Assembly: GCA_934271195.1 (NCBI GenBank)
Contig: CAKQRB010000052.1
Location: 8,438-72,437 of the forward strand
DNA: 64,000 nt
Reading direction: 5' to 3'
Source of the DNA: an uncultured Alphaproteobacteria bacterium
GTDB taxonomy: Bacteria > Pseudomonadota > Alphaproteobacteria > RF32 > CAG-239
The position numbers and the translations under genes were made by a program. This document shows, in pieces, positions 35,403 to 43,719 of this stretch; position 1 is the first letter of the stretch; the number at the start of each line of letters is the position of its first letter. The notes under the pieces were generated by a model. The model worked only from the letters and a program-made list of their open reading frames with translations. It was not told the origin of the DNA and did no database searches.

Positions 35403-36026
35403 ATGAAGAAGATTCTATTGTTTGGTTCTGCCTTTTTTTTGTCTGTCGGCAGCGCTCTTGCCCAACTCCCTTATATGGAAGAAGTCAAGGCTCTTGGAGC
35501 CATCGGCGGTCAGGGCATGGCGTGCGGTTCCACGCGCTATGCCACTTATGAAATGTTGGCCCGCGCCATTATGCTGACCAAAGCGCCGAATGTTGAGATT
35601 ATGAATCAGGGAATTTATGCTTACAGCGAAGCCAAAGCCGATGCTTATATTTCCAAACAGCTTGACGGCTTCTACGAATGCCCGCTGATTGTCCGCCGCT
35701 TTGACAATCAGGAAATATTCAACATCACATTATATGCGGACGGCACCTTAAAAATGCCTGACGGCAAAATCATCAAACCTTTCCGCCCTTATGACGCTTC
35801 TCAAATTTATGACACAAGCGCTCCCGAAATCGGTGCCGCACAAAACATTTATACCGAAAAACAACGCAAAATCAATTCTCAGCAACTCAAGCCGCAAATC
35901 ACGTCTCTCAAACCGGAAGCCCGCCCTCGTTATGAAAACGCCGTTTCAAACGCCGGCACAACAGCACCGCGGACAGCTTCGGCGCCCCAGCCGTCAGGCA
36001 TCAAACGCATCAGCCGCCGGCAATAA
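35403..36026 (+). CDS. Exported protein of unknown function
   Basis: 207 residues with a clear signal peptide (about 1-20, ending SALA). The mature part holds two cysteines ([15 protein letters not shown] and [10 protein letters not shown]) that could form a disulfide. A low-complexity, proline- and alanine-rich tail ends in RISRRQ. No family recognised. ATG 35403 is chosen because the frame upstream to 35235 overlaps the divergent rpmJ and lacks a signal-peptide pattern. Confidence 0.8.
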   Translation: MKKILLFGSAFFLSVGSALAQLPYMEEVKALGAIGGQGMACGSTRYATYEMLARAIMLTKAPNVEIMNQGIYAYSEAKADAYISKQLDGFYECPLIVRRFDNQEIFNITLYADGTLKMPDGKIIKPFRPYDASQIYDTSAPEIGAAQNIYTEKQRKINSQQLKPQITSLKPEARPRYENAVSNAGTTAPRTASAPQPSGIKRISRRQ

Positions 36027-36102
36027 ATAACTTCGCTTGCAAAATCAAAACTTTTCGTTATACTTGGCTCCAATTAAAACTTTTAACCGGAGAAATAAAA
36101 AT

Positions 36103-37782
36103 ATGGCTTCTTACCAATATATTTTCGTAATGCAAAACCTGACCAAAGTCTTTCCCGGCGGCAAAGAGCTTTTCAAAGGCATCACTTTGTCCTTTCTGCC
36201 CGGTGCCAAAATCGGCGTTTTGGGCGTTAACGGCGCCGGAAAATCGACTTTGCTGAAAATTATGGCCGGAGTCGATAAAGACTTTAACGGCGAGGCTTGG
36301 GCTGCTGAAGGCGCCCGCGTCGGCTATCTTGAACAAGAGCCTAAACTTGACCCGTCAAAAAACGTGATTGAAAACATCATGGACGGCTTGGGAGAAACAA
36401 GAGACCTATTAAAACGCTTTGAAGAAGTTTCCGCAAAATTTGCCGAGCCGATGAGCGATGAAGAAATGAATGCCTTGATCGAAGAGCAGGCAGCCCTGCA
36501 GGAAAAAATCGACGCCTGCAACGGCTGGGATTTTGAACGGACAATTGAAATCGCCATGGATGCCCTGCGCTGCCCGCCGGCCGATTCCGACGTCACCAAA
36601 CTTTCTGGCGGAGAAAAACGCCGTGTCGCCCTCTGCCGCCTGCTGCTGCAAAAACCGGATATGCTGCTGCTCGACGAACCGACCAACCATCTGGATGCCG
36701 AGTCCGTGGCTTGGCTGGAAAAACATCTGCAAAATTATAACGGAACCGTTGTCATGGTGACGCACGACCGCTATTTTCTTGACAACGTTACCGGCTGGAT
36801 TCTGGAGCTTGACCGCGGACAGGGAATCCCTTATGAAGGCAACTATTCTTCCTGGCTGGAACAAAAACAAAAACGTCTGGAACAAGAATCCCGAGAAGAG
36901 ACAGCCCGTCAGAAAACACTGGCCAATGAGTTGGAATGGATTCAGAAAAATCCTAAAGCCCGTCAGGCAAAATCCAAAGCCCGTATTAACGCTTATGAAG
37001 AACTTCTGGCGCAATCCGGCAAAGACAAGCTCTCTTTTGCCAGCATCAATATCCCGATGACCGACCGTCTGGGCGATTTGGTTATTGAAGCCAATGGCAT
37101 TTCCAAAGGCTACGGCGACAAACTGCTGATTGACAACCTTTCTTTCAAAATTCCAAAAGGTGCGATTGTCGGCATCATTGGCCCGAACGGCGCCGGCAAA
37201 ACCACATTGTTCCGCATGATAACCGGTCAGGAGAAGCCGGATTCGGGAACAATCCGCCTTGGTGAAACTGTCGACCTCGGCTACGTGGACCAATCCCGCG
37301 ACGAACTTAATGCCGGCAAAACCGTCTGGGAAGAAATTTCCGACGGCCTTGATATGATCCAGCTCGGCAAGAAAGAAATGCCATCCCGCGCCTATGTCGG
37401 ACAATTTAACTTCAAAGGTGCTGACCAGCAAAAGAAAGTCGGACAGCTTTCCGGCGGAGAAAGAAATCGAGTCCATCTGGCTAAAATGCTCAAAAAAGGT
37501 GCCAACGTCATTCTGCTTGACGAACCGACCAACGACTTGGATGTCGACACACTCAGAGCTTTGGAAGAAGGTATTATGGAATATCCCGGCTGCGTTTTGG
37601 TAACCTCGCACGACCGCTGGTTTTTAGACCGGCTGGCAACCCATATTCTGGCCTATGAAGGCGACAGTAACGTTGTCTGGTTTGAAGGCAACTTCGAGGA
37701 ATATGAGAAAGACAAAAAACGCCGTCTCGGCGAAGATGCCGCCAATCCGCACCGGATTAAATATAAACCGTTAATTCGCTAA
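36103..37782 (+). CDS. ettA: Energy-dependent translational throttle protein EttA (ABC-F)
   Basis: Soluble ATPase with two ABC domains that acts at the ribosomal E site and links translation to the ATP/ADP ratio. About 559 residues, close to E. coli EttA (555). Both Walker A motifs ([18 protein letters not shown]), both signature motifs ([16 protein letters not shown]) and both Walker B motifs ([22 protein letters not shown]) are intact. The linker between domains holds the arm-like charged helix. ATG 36103 follows CGGAGA; the upstream extension to 36037 lacks a ribosome site. Confidence 0.96.
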   Translation: MASYQYIFVMQNLTKVFPGGKELFKGITLSFLPGAKIGVLGVNGAGKSTLLKIMAGVDKDFNGEAWAAEGARVGYLEQEPKLDPSKNVIENIMDGLGETRDLLKRFEEVSAKFAEPMSDEEMNALIEEQAALQEKIDACNGWDFERTIEIAMDALRCPPADSDVTKLSGGEKRRVALCRLLLQKPDMLLLDEPTNHLDAESVAWLEKHLQNYNGTVVMVTHDRYFLDNVTGWILELDRGQGIPYEGNYSSWLEQKQKRLEQESREETARQKTLANELEWIQKNPKARQAKSKARINAYEELLAQSGKDKLSFASINIPMTDRLGDLVIEANGISKGYGDKLLIDNLSFKIPKGAIVGIIGPNGAGKTTLFRMITGQEKPDSGTIRLGETVDLGYVDQSRDELNAGKTVWEEISDGLDMIQLGKKEMPSRAYVGQFNFKGADQQKKVGQLSGGERNRVHLAKMLKKGANVILLDEPTNDLDVDTLRALEEGIMEYPGCVLVTSHDRWFLDRLATHILAYEGDSNVVWFEGNFEEYEKDKKRRLGEDAANPHRIKYKPLIR

Positions 37783-37795
37783 CAGTGCTTTTCAT

Positions 37796-37829
37796 AAACG
37801 GGGTTTTAAATTAAACCCCGTTTTTTTAA
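37796..37829 (+). terminator. Intrinsic terminator of ettA
   Basis: AAACGGGGTTT (37796-37806) and AAACCCCGTTT (37813-37823) form an 11-bp stem with a 6-base loop, followed by a T run. Confidence 0.9.
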
Positions 37830-37834
37830 CTCGA

Positions 37835-38115
37835 CTTTCTGATATCCTCCCGCTCTTTCATTTTCCGCCTCTCGCCCCTCTTTCCTCTCCCGTTCCTGCA
37901 TCACCACTCCTTCTTCTTTCCAATTTTGCCGCCTTTCCTCTTCACCTTCCAAGCTCTTTACTGCTCACACACCTCTTCTCTCATTCCTGTCTTTTTCCTT
38001 GCCCCACTTTCTCATCACTTCCGTTTTTCTTTCTCTCTTTCCTTCTCATTCCTTTAGCCAAAATCCTCTCTGCTTTTCCTATTCTTCTGCCCAAAATTTC
38101 CACATTATTCTTCAT
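37835..38115. repeat. C/T-rich intergenic tract, copy 2
   Basis: About 260 bp of almost pure pyrimidine on the plus strand, ending at the promoter of the second cysteine-rich gene. The last 90 bp match the tract at 14.8 kb: TTTCTCTCTTTCCTTC, TTTAGCCAAAATCC (core near 38053-38066) and GCCCAAAATTTC (38089-38100). Further upstream the two tracts share composition but not sequence. Confidence 0.7.
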
Positions 38116-38121
38116 GAGTGT

Positions 38122-38150
38122 TTGACACTGGCGTTTCTTTATGATATACT
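38122..38150 (+). promoter_or_regulatory. Strong sigma70-type promoter of the second cysteine-rich gene
   Basis: TTGACA (38122-38127), 17-bp spacer, TATACT (38145-38150), with the same spacer end (TTTCTTTATGA) as the promoter at 14900. The leader ends in TTTTTAGGGAGGAAGCCG before ATG 38188, identical to copy 1. Confidence 0.9.
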
Positions 38151-38187
38151 GATCTCTTAGTATTGGAACTTTTTAGGGAGGAAGCCG

Positions 38188-39336
38188 ATGAAGAATACTA
38201 ACACTATGCTACACATGAAACTAAACTCTGCGGTGTCAGTTTTTGCTGTTGCCGCAGCTTTCTCGGTCCTCCTCCCAACCTCCGCTTACTGTGGCGTTTG
38301 CTTCCTGCCAGACTGTGCTGATGATGATCTTGCCGGTGGCGGCGGAAACATGAATAAGAATGAAGATTCTGCTTTTTGTGAAAGCAACGGCTTCACCCAC
38401 TATGCTGACGGCAAGTGTCCGCAATATTATGCCGATGCCGGAAAATGTTCCCGTGACGACCATTATCTTAAATGCGACGCCGCGAAGTGGTGTAAACAAA
38501 ACGGATATAACACGACCTCATGCTCCATTCCTCAATATGTTGACACTCCTTGTCCGAGTGACGATTCTCTTTACAAACAATGCAAGACTGACAATCCCCG
38601 CGCTTGTCAGGATACAGGTTATACTAACTCTTGTCCTTCCGGTCAGAAGCTTAAAAAGAACTCCGGACGATGCTCTTATGATTCTTCTTACGGAACCTGT
38701 TGTAAACCGTCAGGTTGTCCCGCTTATACTTCTCTTGCCTCTACCAACTACGGAACTAACGGTACTGATGGCTGCGAATATACCTGTTATTACACCTGCA
38801 ACATGAATTGTCCGTCTTCTTATCCTTATTCTTCTGATCCGACAGGTTGTTCCAACAGCACGACAAACGGATGCGGCAATAAGTCATGTTATAACTCCGT
38901 TTCATGTTGTAATCGCTACTCTTCAAACTGGTGTTCCGTTCACTCAACATGTCATGGTGACTGCTGTACTGACGGAACAATAAAACCTTGTGATACGCAA
39001 TGCGGTGGCTCTGGATGCAGCAGCTCAGGAGGAAGCTCAGGAGGGGGAGGCTGCTCAAAATACTATACTTGGCAAAGTGGACGCGTAAATGGAAACTCAG
39101 TTACATATACCTATTCTGTTACCTGTCAATGCTCAGACGGTTCATCCCGTGACTTGGGAACAGAAACAACTTCTAGTGGTTGCTGGGATTGCGATTATTC
39201 TCATCTTTCTTGCAAAGCCGGCTGTGGTTCAAGCTGTTATCACCGCAATTCAGCCTATGCCGGTGCACCTTACTATCACTATATTGATTATTCAGGTGAA
39301 GACTATTGCAACTCCTACACCGGCGGTTCATGCTAA
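38188..39336 (+). CDS. Secreted cysteine-rich modular protein, copy 2
   Basis: 382 residues with 42 cysteines, paralogous to 14964-16331. The signal peptide (about 1-35) and residues up to about 220 are closely similar, including DDHYLKCDAAKWCKQNGYNT and GTNGTDGCEYTCYYTCNMNC. A 13-residue Gly/Asn-rich insertion follows LPDCADD. One copy of the NWCSVHSTCHGDCC repeat follows, then a glycine-serine linker and a C-terminal module of about 100 residues rich in Tyr, Ser and Cys that is unlike the end of copy 1. The signal peptide ends SAYC/G, which is not a proper lipobox. Function unknown; export and heavy disulfide bonding are likely. Confidence 0.85.
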   Translation: MKNTNTMLHMKLNSAVSVFAVAAAFSVLLPTSAYCGVCFLPDCADDDLAGGGGNMNKNEDSAFCESNGFTHYADGKCPQYYADAGKCSRDDHYLKCDAAKWCKQNGYNTTSCSIPQYVDTPCPSDDSLYKQCKTDNPRACQDTGYTNSCPSGQKLKKNSGRCSYDSSYGTCCKPSGCPAYTSLASTNYGTNGTDGCEYTCYYTCNMNCPSSYPYSSDPTGCSNSTTNGCGNKSCYNSVSCCNRYSSNWCSVHSTCHGDCCTDGTIKPCDTQCGGSGCSSSGGSSGGGGCSKYYTWQSGRVNGNSVTYTYSVTCQCSDGSSRDLGTETTSSGCWDCDYSHLSCKAGCGSSCYHRNSAYAGAPYYHYIDYSGEDYCNSYTGGSC

Positions 39337-39344
39337 TATCAAAG

Positions 39345-39373
39345 AGCTCTGCTTAATGCCAGAGCTTTTTTTT
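39345..39373 (+). terminator. Intrinsic terminator of the second cysteine-rich gene
   Basis: AGCTCTG and CAGAGCT form a 7-bp stem with an 8-base loop, followed by eight T. Confidence 0.85.
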
Positions 39374-39724
39374 GACAAAACAGCATTGACAAAAAAATCG
39401 TCAATATATAATATACATACATAAAACAAACATTATTAATCTTTAATTATTTTTTATTTATGAGAAAAAAACATAATTTTTTAAATTTCGGCTTTATTAT
39501 TTTCATGCGCAAATACTTTTGCCTGATTAAACGAAAAAGATGTTCAAGGGTTCTGAAAAGGAACAATTTCCTGCCAAAATTCCGTCATCAAAAAAATCAC
39601 CAGCATTTTTTATAAAAGATAATTTGCAGGCAGCTTATATTCGGCTGAAAAAAAGAATAAAAAAAAACATCTCTTTACTCAAAGACGCCGGATTTCCGGC
39701 GTTTTTTCTATATCTCGCTCAACC
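39374..39724. other. AT-rich gap without a convincing gene
   Basis: Two short frames occur: one of 51 codons from ATG 39460, basic and without a ribosome site, and one of 62 codons from 39540 that runs through a terminator. Neither is called. The hairpin at 39684-39707 shows that some plus-strand transcript ends here, possibly a small RNA or read-through from the upstream gene. Confidence 0.5.
39684..39707 (+). terminator. Intrinsic terminator without an assigned gene
   Basis: ACGCCGGA and TCCGGCGT form an 8-bp GC-rich stem with a 2-base centre, followed by six T. No gene is called in the 300 bp upstream. Confidence 0.8.
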
Positions 39725-39753
39725 TTGACCCCATCATAAAAATATGCTATAAT
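39725..39753 (+). promoter_or_regulatory. Near-consensus promoter of a 61-residue protein gene
   Basis: TTGACC (39725-39730), 17-bp spacer, TATAAT (39748-39753). The start ATG 39787 lies about 27 nt after the predicted transcription start, with AAAGGACG as ribosome site. Confidence 0.88.
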
Positions 39754-39786
39754 ACATCTTGGTTTGGACAGTAAAGGACGAAACAC

Positions 39787-39972
39787 ATGAGTATGAACAT
39801 TTCATCAAATTACGGTTCTTATCCGCCAATAATAAATTCATCTCAATTAAGTGATATGAAAACCGCCCTTCAGGTTCAGGAAAAAATTGCTGAAACTGAA
39901 AAAAATACCCAACTTCAAACCGCCATTGCGGCAAGTGGCGCCAAAGGACAAATTGTCGACATCAGTATTTAG
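39787..39972 (+). CDS. Small protein of 61 residues, function unknown
   Basis: A soluble, polar peptide beginning MSMNISSNYGSYPPI, with a helical middle (QVQEKIAETEKNTQLQTAIA) and ending GQIVDISI. It sits in a clean single-gene unit: near-consensus promoter, ribosome site and strong terminator. The ending recalls the short YjfB-type putative motility proteins (which end in a similar xxxVDIxV), but the match is too short to rely on. Confidence 0.75.
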   Translation: MSMNISSNYGSYPPIINSSQLSDMKTALQVQEKIAETEKNTQLQTAIAASGAKGQIVDISI

Positions 39973-39994
39973 AGTTTCAGGTCAGAACACCTAA

Positions 39995-40022
39995 AAAACC
40001 TCCGCTCAAACGGAGGTTTTTC
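39995..40022 (+). terminator. Intrinsic terminator of the 61-residue protein gene
   Basis: AAAACCTCCG and CGGAGGTTTT form a 10-bp stem with a CTCAAA-type loop and a T run. Confidence 0.9.
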
Positions 40023-40028
40023 TTGATA

Positions 40029-40062
40029 CAAAAAGCGCCTGAATTTTGTCAGACGCTTTTTC
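40029..40062. terminator. Bidirectional terminator near the 82-residue protein gene
   Basis: AAAAAGCGCCTGA pairs with TCAGACGCTTTTT with one mismatch; T runs on both strands. It lies 30 bases past the stop codon of the minus-strand gene at 40092. Confidence 0.75.
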
Positions 40063-40091
40063 TCCAAATAATAACAATCAAAAAAAACTGA

Positions 40092-40340
40092 TTAATCCAG
40101 TTGCCACTCCCGCATCAGAAGAATCTGCTCCGCCGTAAGGCCTGAACCTTTTTCACGAATATTTCGCAACAACAGCTTTTGCCTCTGCAGATTGCTCAGA
40201 ATAACCTCTTTCGTTTCAATCCAAACAGGAAGTCCGCTATCAAGTTCATATACCACAACGTATTCCCCAAAATCTGCCAAAGCCTTTTCAACCTGAGATA
40301 TATTTTCGTACATCTCTCTTAATTTTTCAAAATTATACAT
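40092..40340 (-). CDS. Small soluble protein of 82 residues, function unknown
   Basis: Reads MYNFEKLREMYENISQVEKA at the start, a helical pattern, then a short beta segment (YVVVYELDSGLPVWIE), then a basic helix (SNLQRQKLLLRNIREKGSG). It ends EWQLD. No family recognised. A terminator follows it on this strand. No clear Shine-Dalgarno precedes the ATG. Confidence 0.6.
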   Translation of the reverse strand: MYNFEKLREMYENISQVEKALADFGEYVVVYELDSGLPVWIETKEVILSNLQRQKLLLRNIREKGSGLTAEQILLMREWQLD

Positions 40341-40443
40341 AGCATTAACAATTAAAAATTACGCCCTCAAATATAAAGCGATTATCGCAGCCTGTCAAGC
40401 TACCAAACAGACACTTTCTGCCGCCCTTTTCAAAATAGCCGAC

Positions 40444-40482
40444 AAAAAAAGGCGCCTGAATTTTCATTCAAACGCCTTTTGT
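40444..40482 (-). terminator. Terminator of ppdK
   Basis: AAAAGGCG...TGAAT and ATTCA...CGCCTTTT pair around TTTC with a small internal mismatch. T runs occur on both strands. It stands 25 bases after the ppdK stop. Confidence 0.8.
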
Positions 40483-40505
40483 TTTATTGCTTAAAACGAG
40501 CTAAA

Positions 40506-43187
40506 TTAAGCACATTTGCAGCAGGTTTTCTCAATCTTTTCGCCTTTATGACGAACAGCAGCCTGAGCTGCGGCCAGACGAGCTACCGGCACACGGTACG
40601 GAGAGCAAGAAACATAGTTCATGCCGCAAGTCTGGAAGAAATCGATAGATGCCGGATCACCACCGTGTTCACCGCAAACACCCAACCAGATATGCGGGTT
40701 AGAGCTGCGGGCTTTTTCACAAGCCAGCTTAACCAAGCAGCCAACGCCTTCAACGTCAATAGATGCAAACGGATCTGCAACATAAACGCCGCGGGCACGG
40801 TATTCATCCAAGATAGCACCGGTATCATCACGGCTCATACCCAAAGTTGTCTGAGTCAGGTCGTTTGTACCGAAACCGAAGAATTCGGCAGACTGAGCCA
40901 GCTCATCAGCCTTCAGGGCAGCACGCGGCAGTTCAATCATGGAACCGACTTCATACTTAATCTTCTTGCCTTTTTCGGCGAAGATTTTCTCGGCTGTGCT
41001 GTCAATAATAGCTTTAACAATGTCAAGCTCTTTCTTAGAACCTGTCAACGGAACTTCGATTTCCGGCAAAACTTTAATACCGGCATCGGCACATTCCATA
41101 GCGGCTTCCAGAATAGCACGGGTTTGCATCTCGCAGATTTCCGGATAGGTAATCGGCAAACGGCAACCACGGTGACCCAACATCGGATTGGCTTCATGCA
41201 AAGCATTGGCACGTTGTTTAACTTTTTCCAAAGTCATGCCCATTTTGTCAGCCAGTTCTTGCATTTCGGCATCAGTATGCGGCAGGAATTCGTGCAAAGG
41301 CGGATCCAACAGGCGGATAACAACCGGCAGACCTTCCATGATTTTGAACAGATCTTTGAAGTCCTGCTTCTGATACGGCAACAGGCGAGCCAAAGCGGTG
41401 CGGCGGCCTTCTTCGTTTTCAGACAAAATCATCACGCGCATGTCAGGAATACGATCAGCGTCAAAGAACATATGTTCGGTACGAGCCAGACCAATACCCT
41501 GAGCACCAAAGTCACGGGCTGTCTGAGCATCTTTCGGAGTTTCGGCATTGGCACGAACTTCCATTGTGCGGATTTCGTCAACCCAGCCCATCAATTTACC
41601 AAAGTTACCGGTATTGGTATCGGCTTTAACCGTCGGAACCTGACCTTCGATAATCTGGCCTTTGGCACCGTCCAGAGATACCCAGTCGCCTTCTTTGACA
41701 ACAACGCCTTTGTCAGTGGTCATAGTCTTTTTGGCATAGTCAATATGAATTTCATGAGAACCGGAAACGCACGGCGTACCCATACCGCGGGCAACAACGG
41801 CCGCGTGAGAGGTCATACCGCCGCGGGCAGTAATAACGCCTTGGGAAGCATGCATGCCGCCGATGTCTTCCGGAGAAGTTTCATTACGGATAAGAATAAC
41901 TTTCTCGCCTTTGGCAGCCCATGCCTCTGCATCTTCAGCGCTAAATACGGCACGACCGACAGCAGCGCCCGGAGAAGCAGGAAGACCTGTAGCAATAACG
42001 TTTTTCTTAGCTTTCGGATCCAACATCGGGTGCAAAAGCTGGTCAAGCTGATCAGCGCCAACACGCATAATAGCTTCTTCTTTGTTCAACAGGCCTTCTT
42101 CAACCATTTCTACAGCCATACGAACAGCAGCGGCTGCAGTACGTTTACCGTTACGGCACTGCAACATCCAAAGCTTGCCGTGCTCAATGGTGAATTCCAT
42201 ATCCTGCATGTCTTTGTAGTGTTTTTCCAGATTGTTACGAACATCAACCAGTTCCTGATACAGGTGCGGCCATTTTTCTTCCAGAGAAGTGCCATCGCCT
42301 TTAGAAGCCATCGGTTGCGGCGTACGAATACCGGCAACAACGTCTTCACCTTGAGCATTTACCAAATATTCGCCATAGTAAACATTTTCACCGGTAGCAG
42401 GGTCACGAGAGAAGCAAACGCCGGTAGCGCAGTCATCACCGGCATTACCAAACACCATGGTCTGTACGTTAACTGCTGTACCCCAGTCACCCGGAATATT
42501 GTTCAGTTTACGATAAGTAATGGCACGATCAACCATCCAAGAACCAAATACGGCGCCGATACCGGCCCACAACTGATCCCACGGATCCTGCGGAACGATT
42601 TTGCCCAATTTCTGACCGATAGCTTTGTACTGATTAACCAGTTCTTTCAAATCTTCAGCCGTCAAATCCGTATCAGATTTGTAACCTTTGGATTTTTTCA
42701 TATTTTCCAAAGCTTCTTCATACAAATCCAAATCTGCACCCAAAACAACGTCGGAGAACATTTGCAGGAAACGACGATAAGAGTCGTAAGCAAATCTCTC
42801 AGAACCGGAAGCCTTGGCCAAAGCTTTAACTGTTTCATCATTCAAACCGAGATTCAAAACGGTATCCATCATACCCGGCATAGAAACACGGGCGCCGGAA
42901 CGAACAGAGAAGAGCAACGGATTGTTGGCATCGGCAAATTTTTTGCCCATAATTTTCTCAACGCTGGCAACAGCTTCACGAACCTGATCTTTCAAATCAG
43001 ACGGATAAGTTTTGTTATTGTTGTAATAATATGTACAAACTTCTGTCGTTACAGTAAATCCGGGAGGTACAGGCAAACCGACCTTGTTCATCTCAGCCAG
43101 GTTAGCGCCTTTACCGCCAAGGAGGTTACGCATGCTGGCATCGCCTTCGGCTTTGCCGTCACCAAATGTATATACCCATTTACTCAT
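40506..43187 (-). CDS. ppdK: Pyruvate, phosphate dikinase
   Basis: Interconverts pyruvate + ATP + Pi and PEP + AMP + PPi. In anaerobes it can run in the glycolytic direction and save ATP through PPi. The 893-residue protein has the N-terminal ATP-grasp part (LLGGKGANLAEM), the phospho-histidine loop GGMTSHAAVVARGMGTPCVSG, and the C-terminal TIM barrel with MIELPRAAL, GFGTNDLTQTTLG and the CGEHGG...YVSCSPYRVPVARLA active site. The extreme C-terminus is an unusual cysteine cluster (TCCKCA). It pairs functionally with pyk, 530 bp upstream. Confidence 0.97.
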   Translation of the reverse strand: MSKWVYTFGDGKAEGDASMRNLLGGKGANLAEMNKVGLPVPPGFTVTTEVCTYYYNNNKTYPSDLKDQVREAVASVEKIMGKKFADANNPLLFSVRSGARVSMPGMMDTVLNLGLNDETVKALAKASGSERFAYDSYRRFLQMFSDVVLGADLDLYEEALENMKKSKGYKSDTDLTAEDLKELVNQYKAIGQKLGKIVPQDPWDQLWAGIGAVFGSWMVDRAITYRKLNNIPGDWGTAVNVQTMVFGNAGDDCATGVCFSRDPATGENVYYGEYLVNAQGEDVVAGIRTPQPMASKGDGTSLEEKWPHLYQELVDVRNNLEKHYKDMQDMEFTIEHGKLWMLQCRNGKRTAAAAVRMAVEMVEEGLLNKEEAIMRVGADQLDQLLHPMLDPKAKKNVIATGLPASPGAAVGRAVFSAEDAEAWAAKGEKVILIRNETSPEDIGGMHASQGVITARGGMTSHAAVVARGMGTPCVSGSHEIHIDYAKKTMTTDKGVVVKEGDWVSLDGAKGQIIEGQVPTVKADTNTGNFGKLMGWVDEIRTMEVRANAETPKDAQTARDFGAQGIGLARTEHMFFDADRIPDMRVMILSENEEGRRTALARLLPYQKQDFKDLFKIMEGLPVVIRLLDPPLHEFLPHTDAEMQELADKMGMTLEKVKQRANALHEANPMLGHRGCRLPITYPEICEMQTRAILEAAMECADAGIKVLPEIEVPLTGSKKELDIVKAIIDSTAEKIFAEKGKKIKYEVGSMIELPRAALKADELAQSAEFFGFGTNDLTQTTLGMSRDDTGAILDEYRARGVYVADPFASIDVEGVGCLVKLACEKARSSNPHIWLGVCGEHGGDPASIDFFQTCGMNYVSCSPYRVPVARLAAAQAAVRHKGEKIEKTCCKCA

Positions 43188-43388
43188 GGTCTATTTAGCT
43201 CCTTAAGCTTATAAAGTTAAAATATAGTTGTATCAGAAATACAACCCGTTAAAGTTAAAAACTGCGTTGAATTTAGAACATTTCTGACGATTCTACAAGC
43301 AAAATTTTTGATTCGAAGATTTATACACAGATTCCGCCGATTCGACGGCATTACTCTTTTTAACATTCAACTTTCTCCTCTGTTTTAC
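43188..43388. other. Leader region of ppdK
   Basis: Between the ppdK start and the repeat element. AAGGAGC lies about ten bases before the ppdK ATG. No strong promoter hexamers stand out, and no gene is seen. Confidence 0.45.
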
Positions 43389-43719
43389 CGCCTGCATGAG
43401 AAGAACTCAAATTTAGAAAGGTGTAGAATGAGACTAATAAGGCGGCTTTTAGCTGCGAGAAAAATTTTAACAACCGCTAAAATTTTAGAAGTTTGATAAA
43501 GCCCCCTGCTGCCGGTGAAGCAAAATTCGACGTGTACAACGTCCAGTACACGAGAATTTTGAAGCGCCTGCATGAGAAGAACTCAAATTTAGAAGGGTGT
43601 AGAATGAGACTAATAAGGCGGCTTTTAGCTGCGAGAAAAATTTTAGTGTACAAAAGAAGTACATGAATTTTTCGAGACAGCGTAAAACCGCCTTAGTAGT
43701 CCATTATCCACCCTTCTAA
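43389..43719. repeat. Composite palindromic element with an 81-bp direct repeat
   Basis: An 81-bp sequence (43389-43469) recurs at 43565-43645 with one mismatch. The second copy continues into a large imperfect hairpin: the arm beginning TTAGAAGGGTGTAGAATGAG at 43589 pairs with one ending CCATTATCCACCCTTCTAA at 43719, around a 7-base loop near 43655. Between the copies a smaller hairpin has GTGTAC / GTACAC arms inside GCAAAATTC / GAATTTTG arms. The right end overlaps the pyk stop codon. No transposase frame is present. It behaves like two nested or tandem copies of a small palindromic insertion. Confidence 0.75.

Noticed and set aside
36409..37611. 400-codon open frame on the minus strand
   Set aside because: Antisense to ettA, with both ABC domains of ettA intact on the other strand.
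38262..38292. Lipobox at the end of the signal peptide of the second cysteine-rich protein (SAYC)
   Set aside because: The -1 residue is Tyr and the -3 residue Ser, which does not fit the lipobox; copy 1 has Ala at the matching position.
39460..39728. Two short plus-strand frames (51 and 62 codons)
   Set aside because: No ribosome site, and the longer one runs through a strong intrinsic terminator.
40479..43214. 911-codon open frame on the plus strand
   Set aside because: Exactly antisense to ppdK, whose motifs are unmistakable. The antisense translation has no recognisable domain; it is a by-product of codon bias.
43389..43719. CRISPR-like repeats
   Set aside because: Only two 81-bp copies 176 bp apart, with long hairpins and no regular spacers or cas genes.
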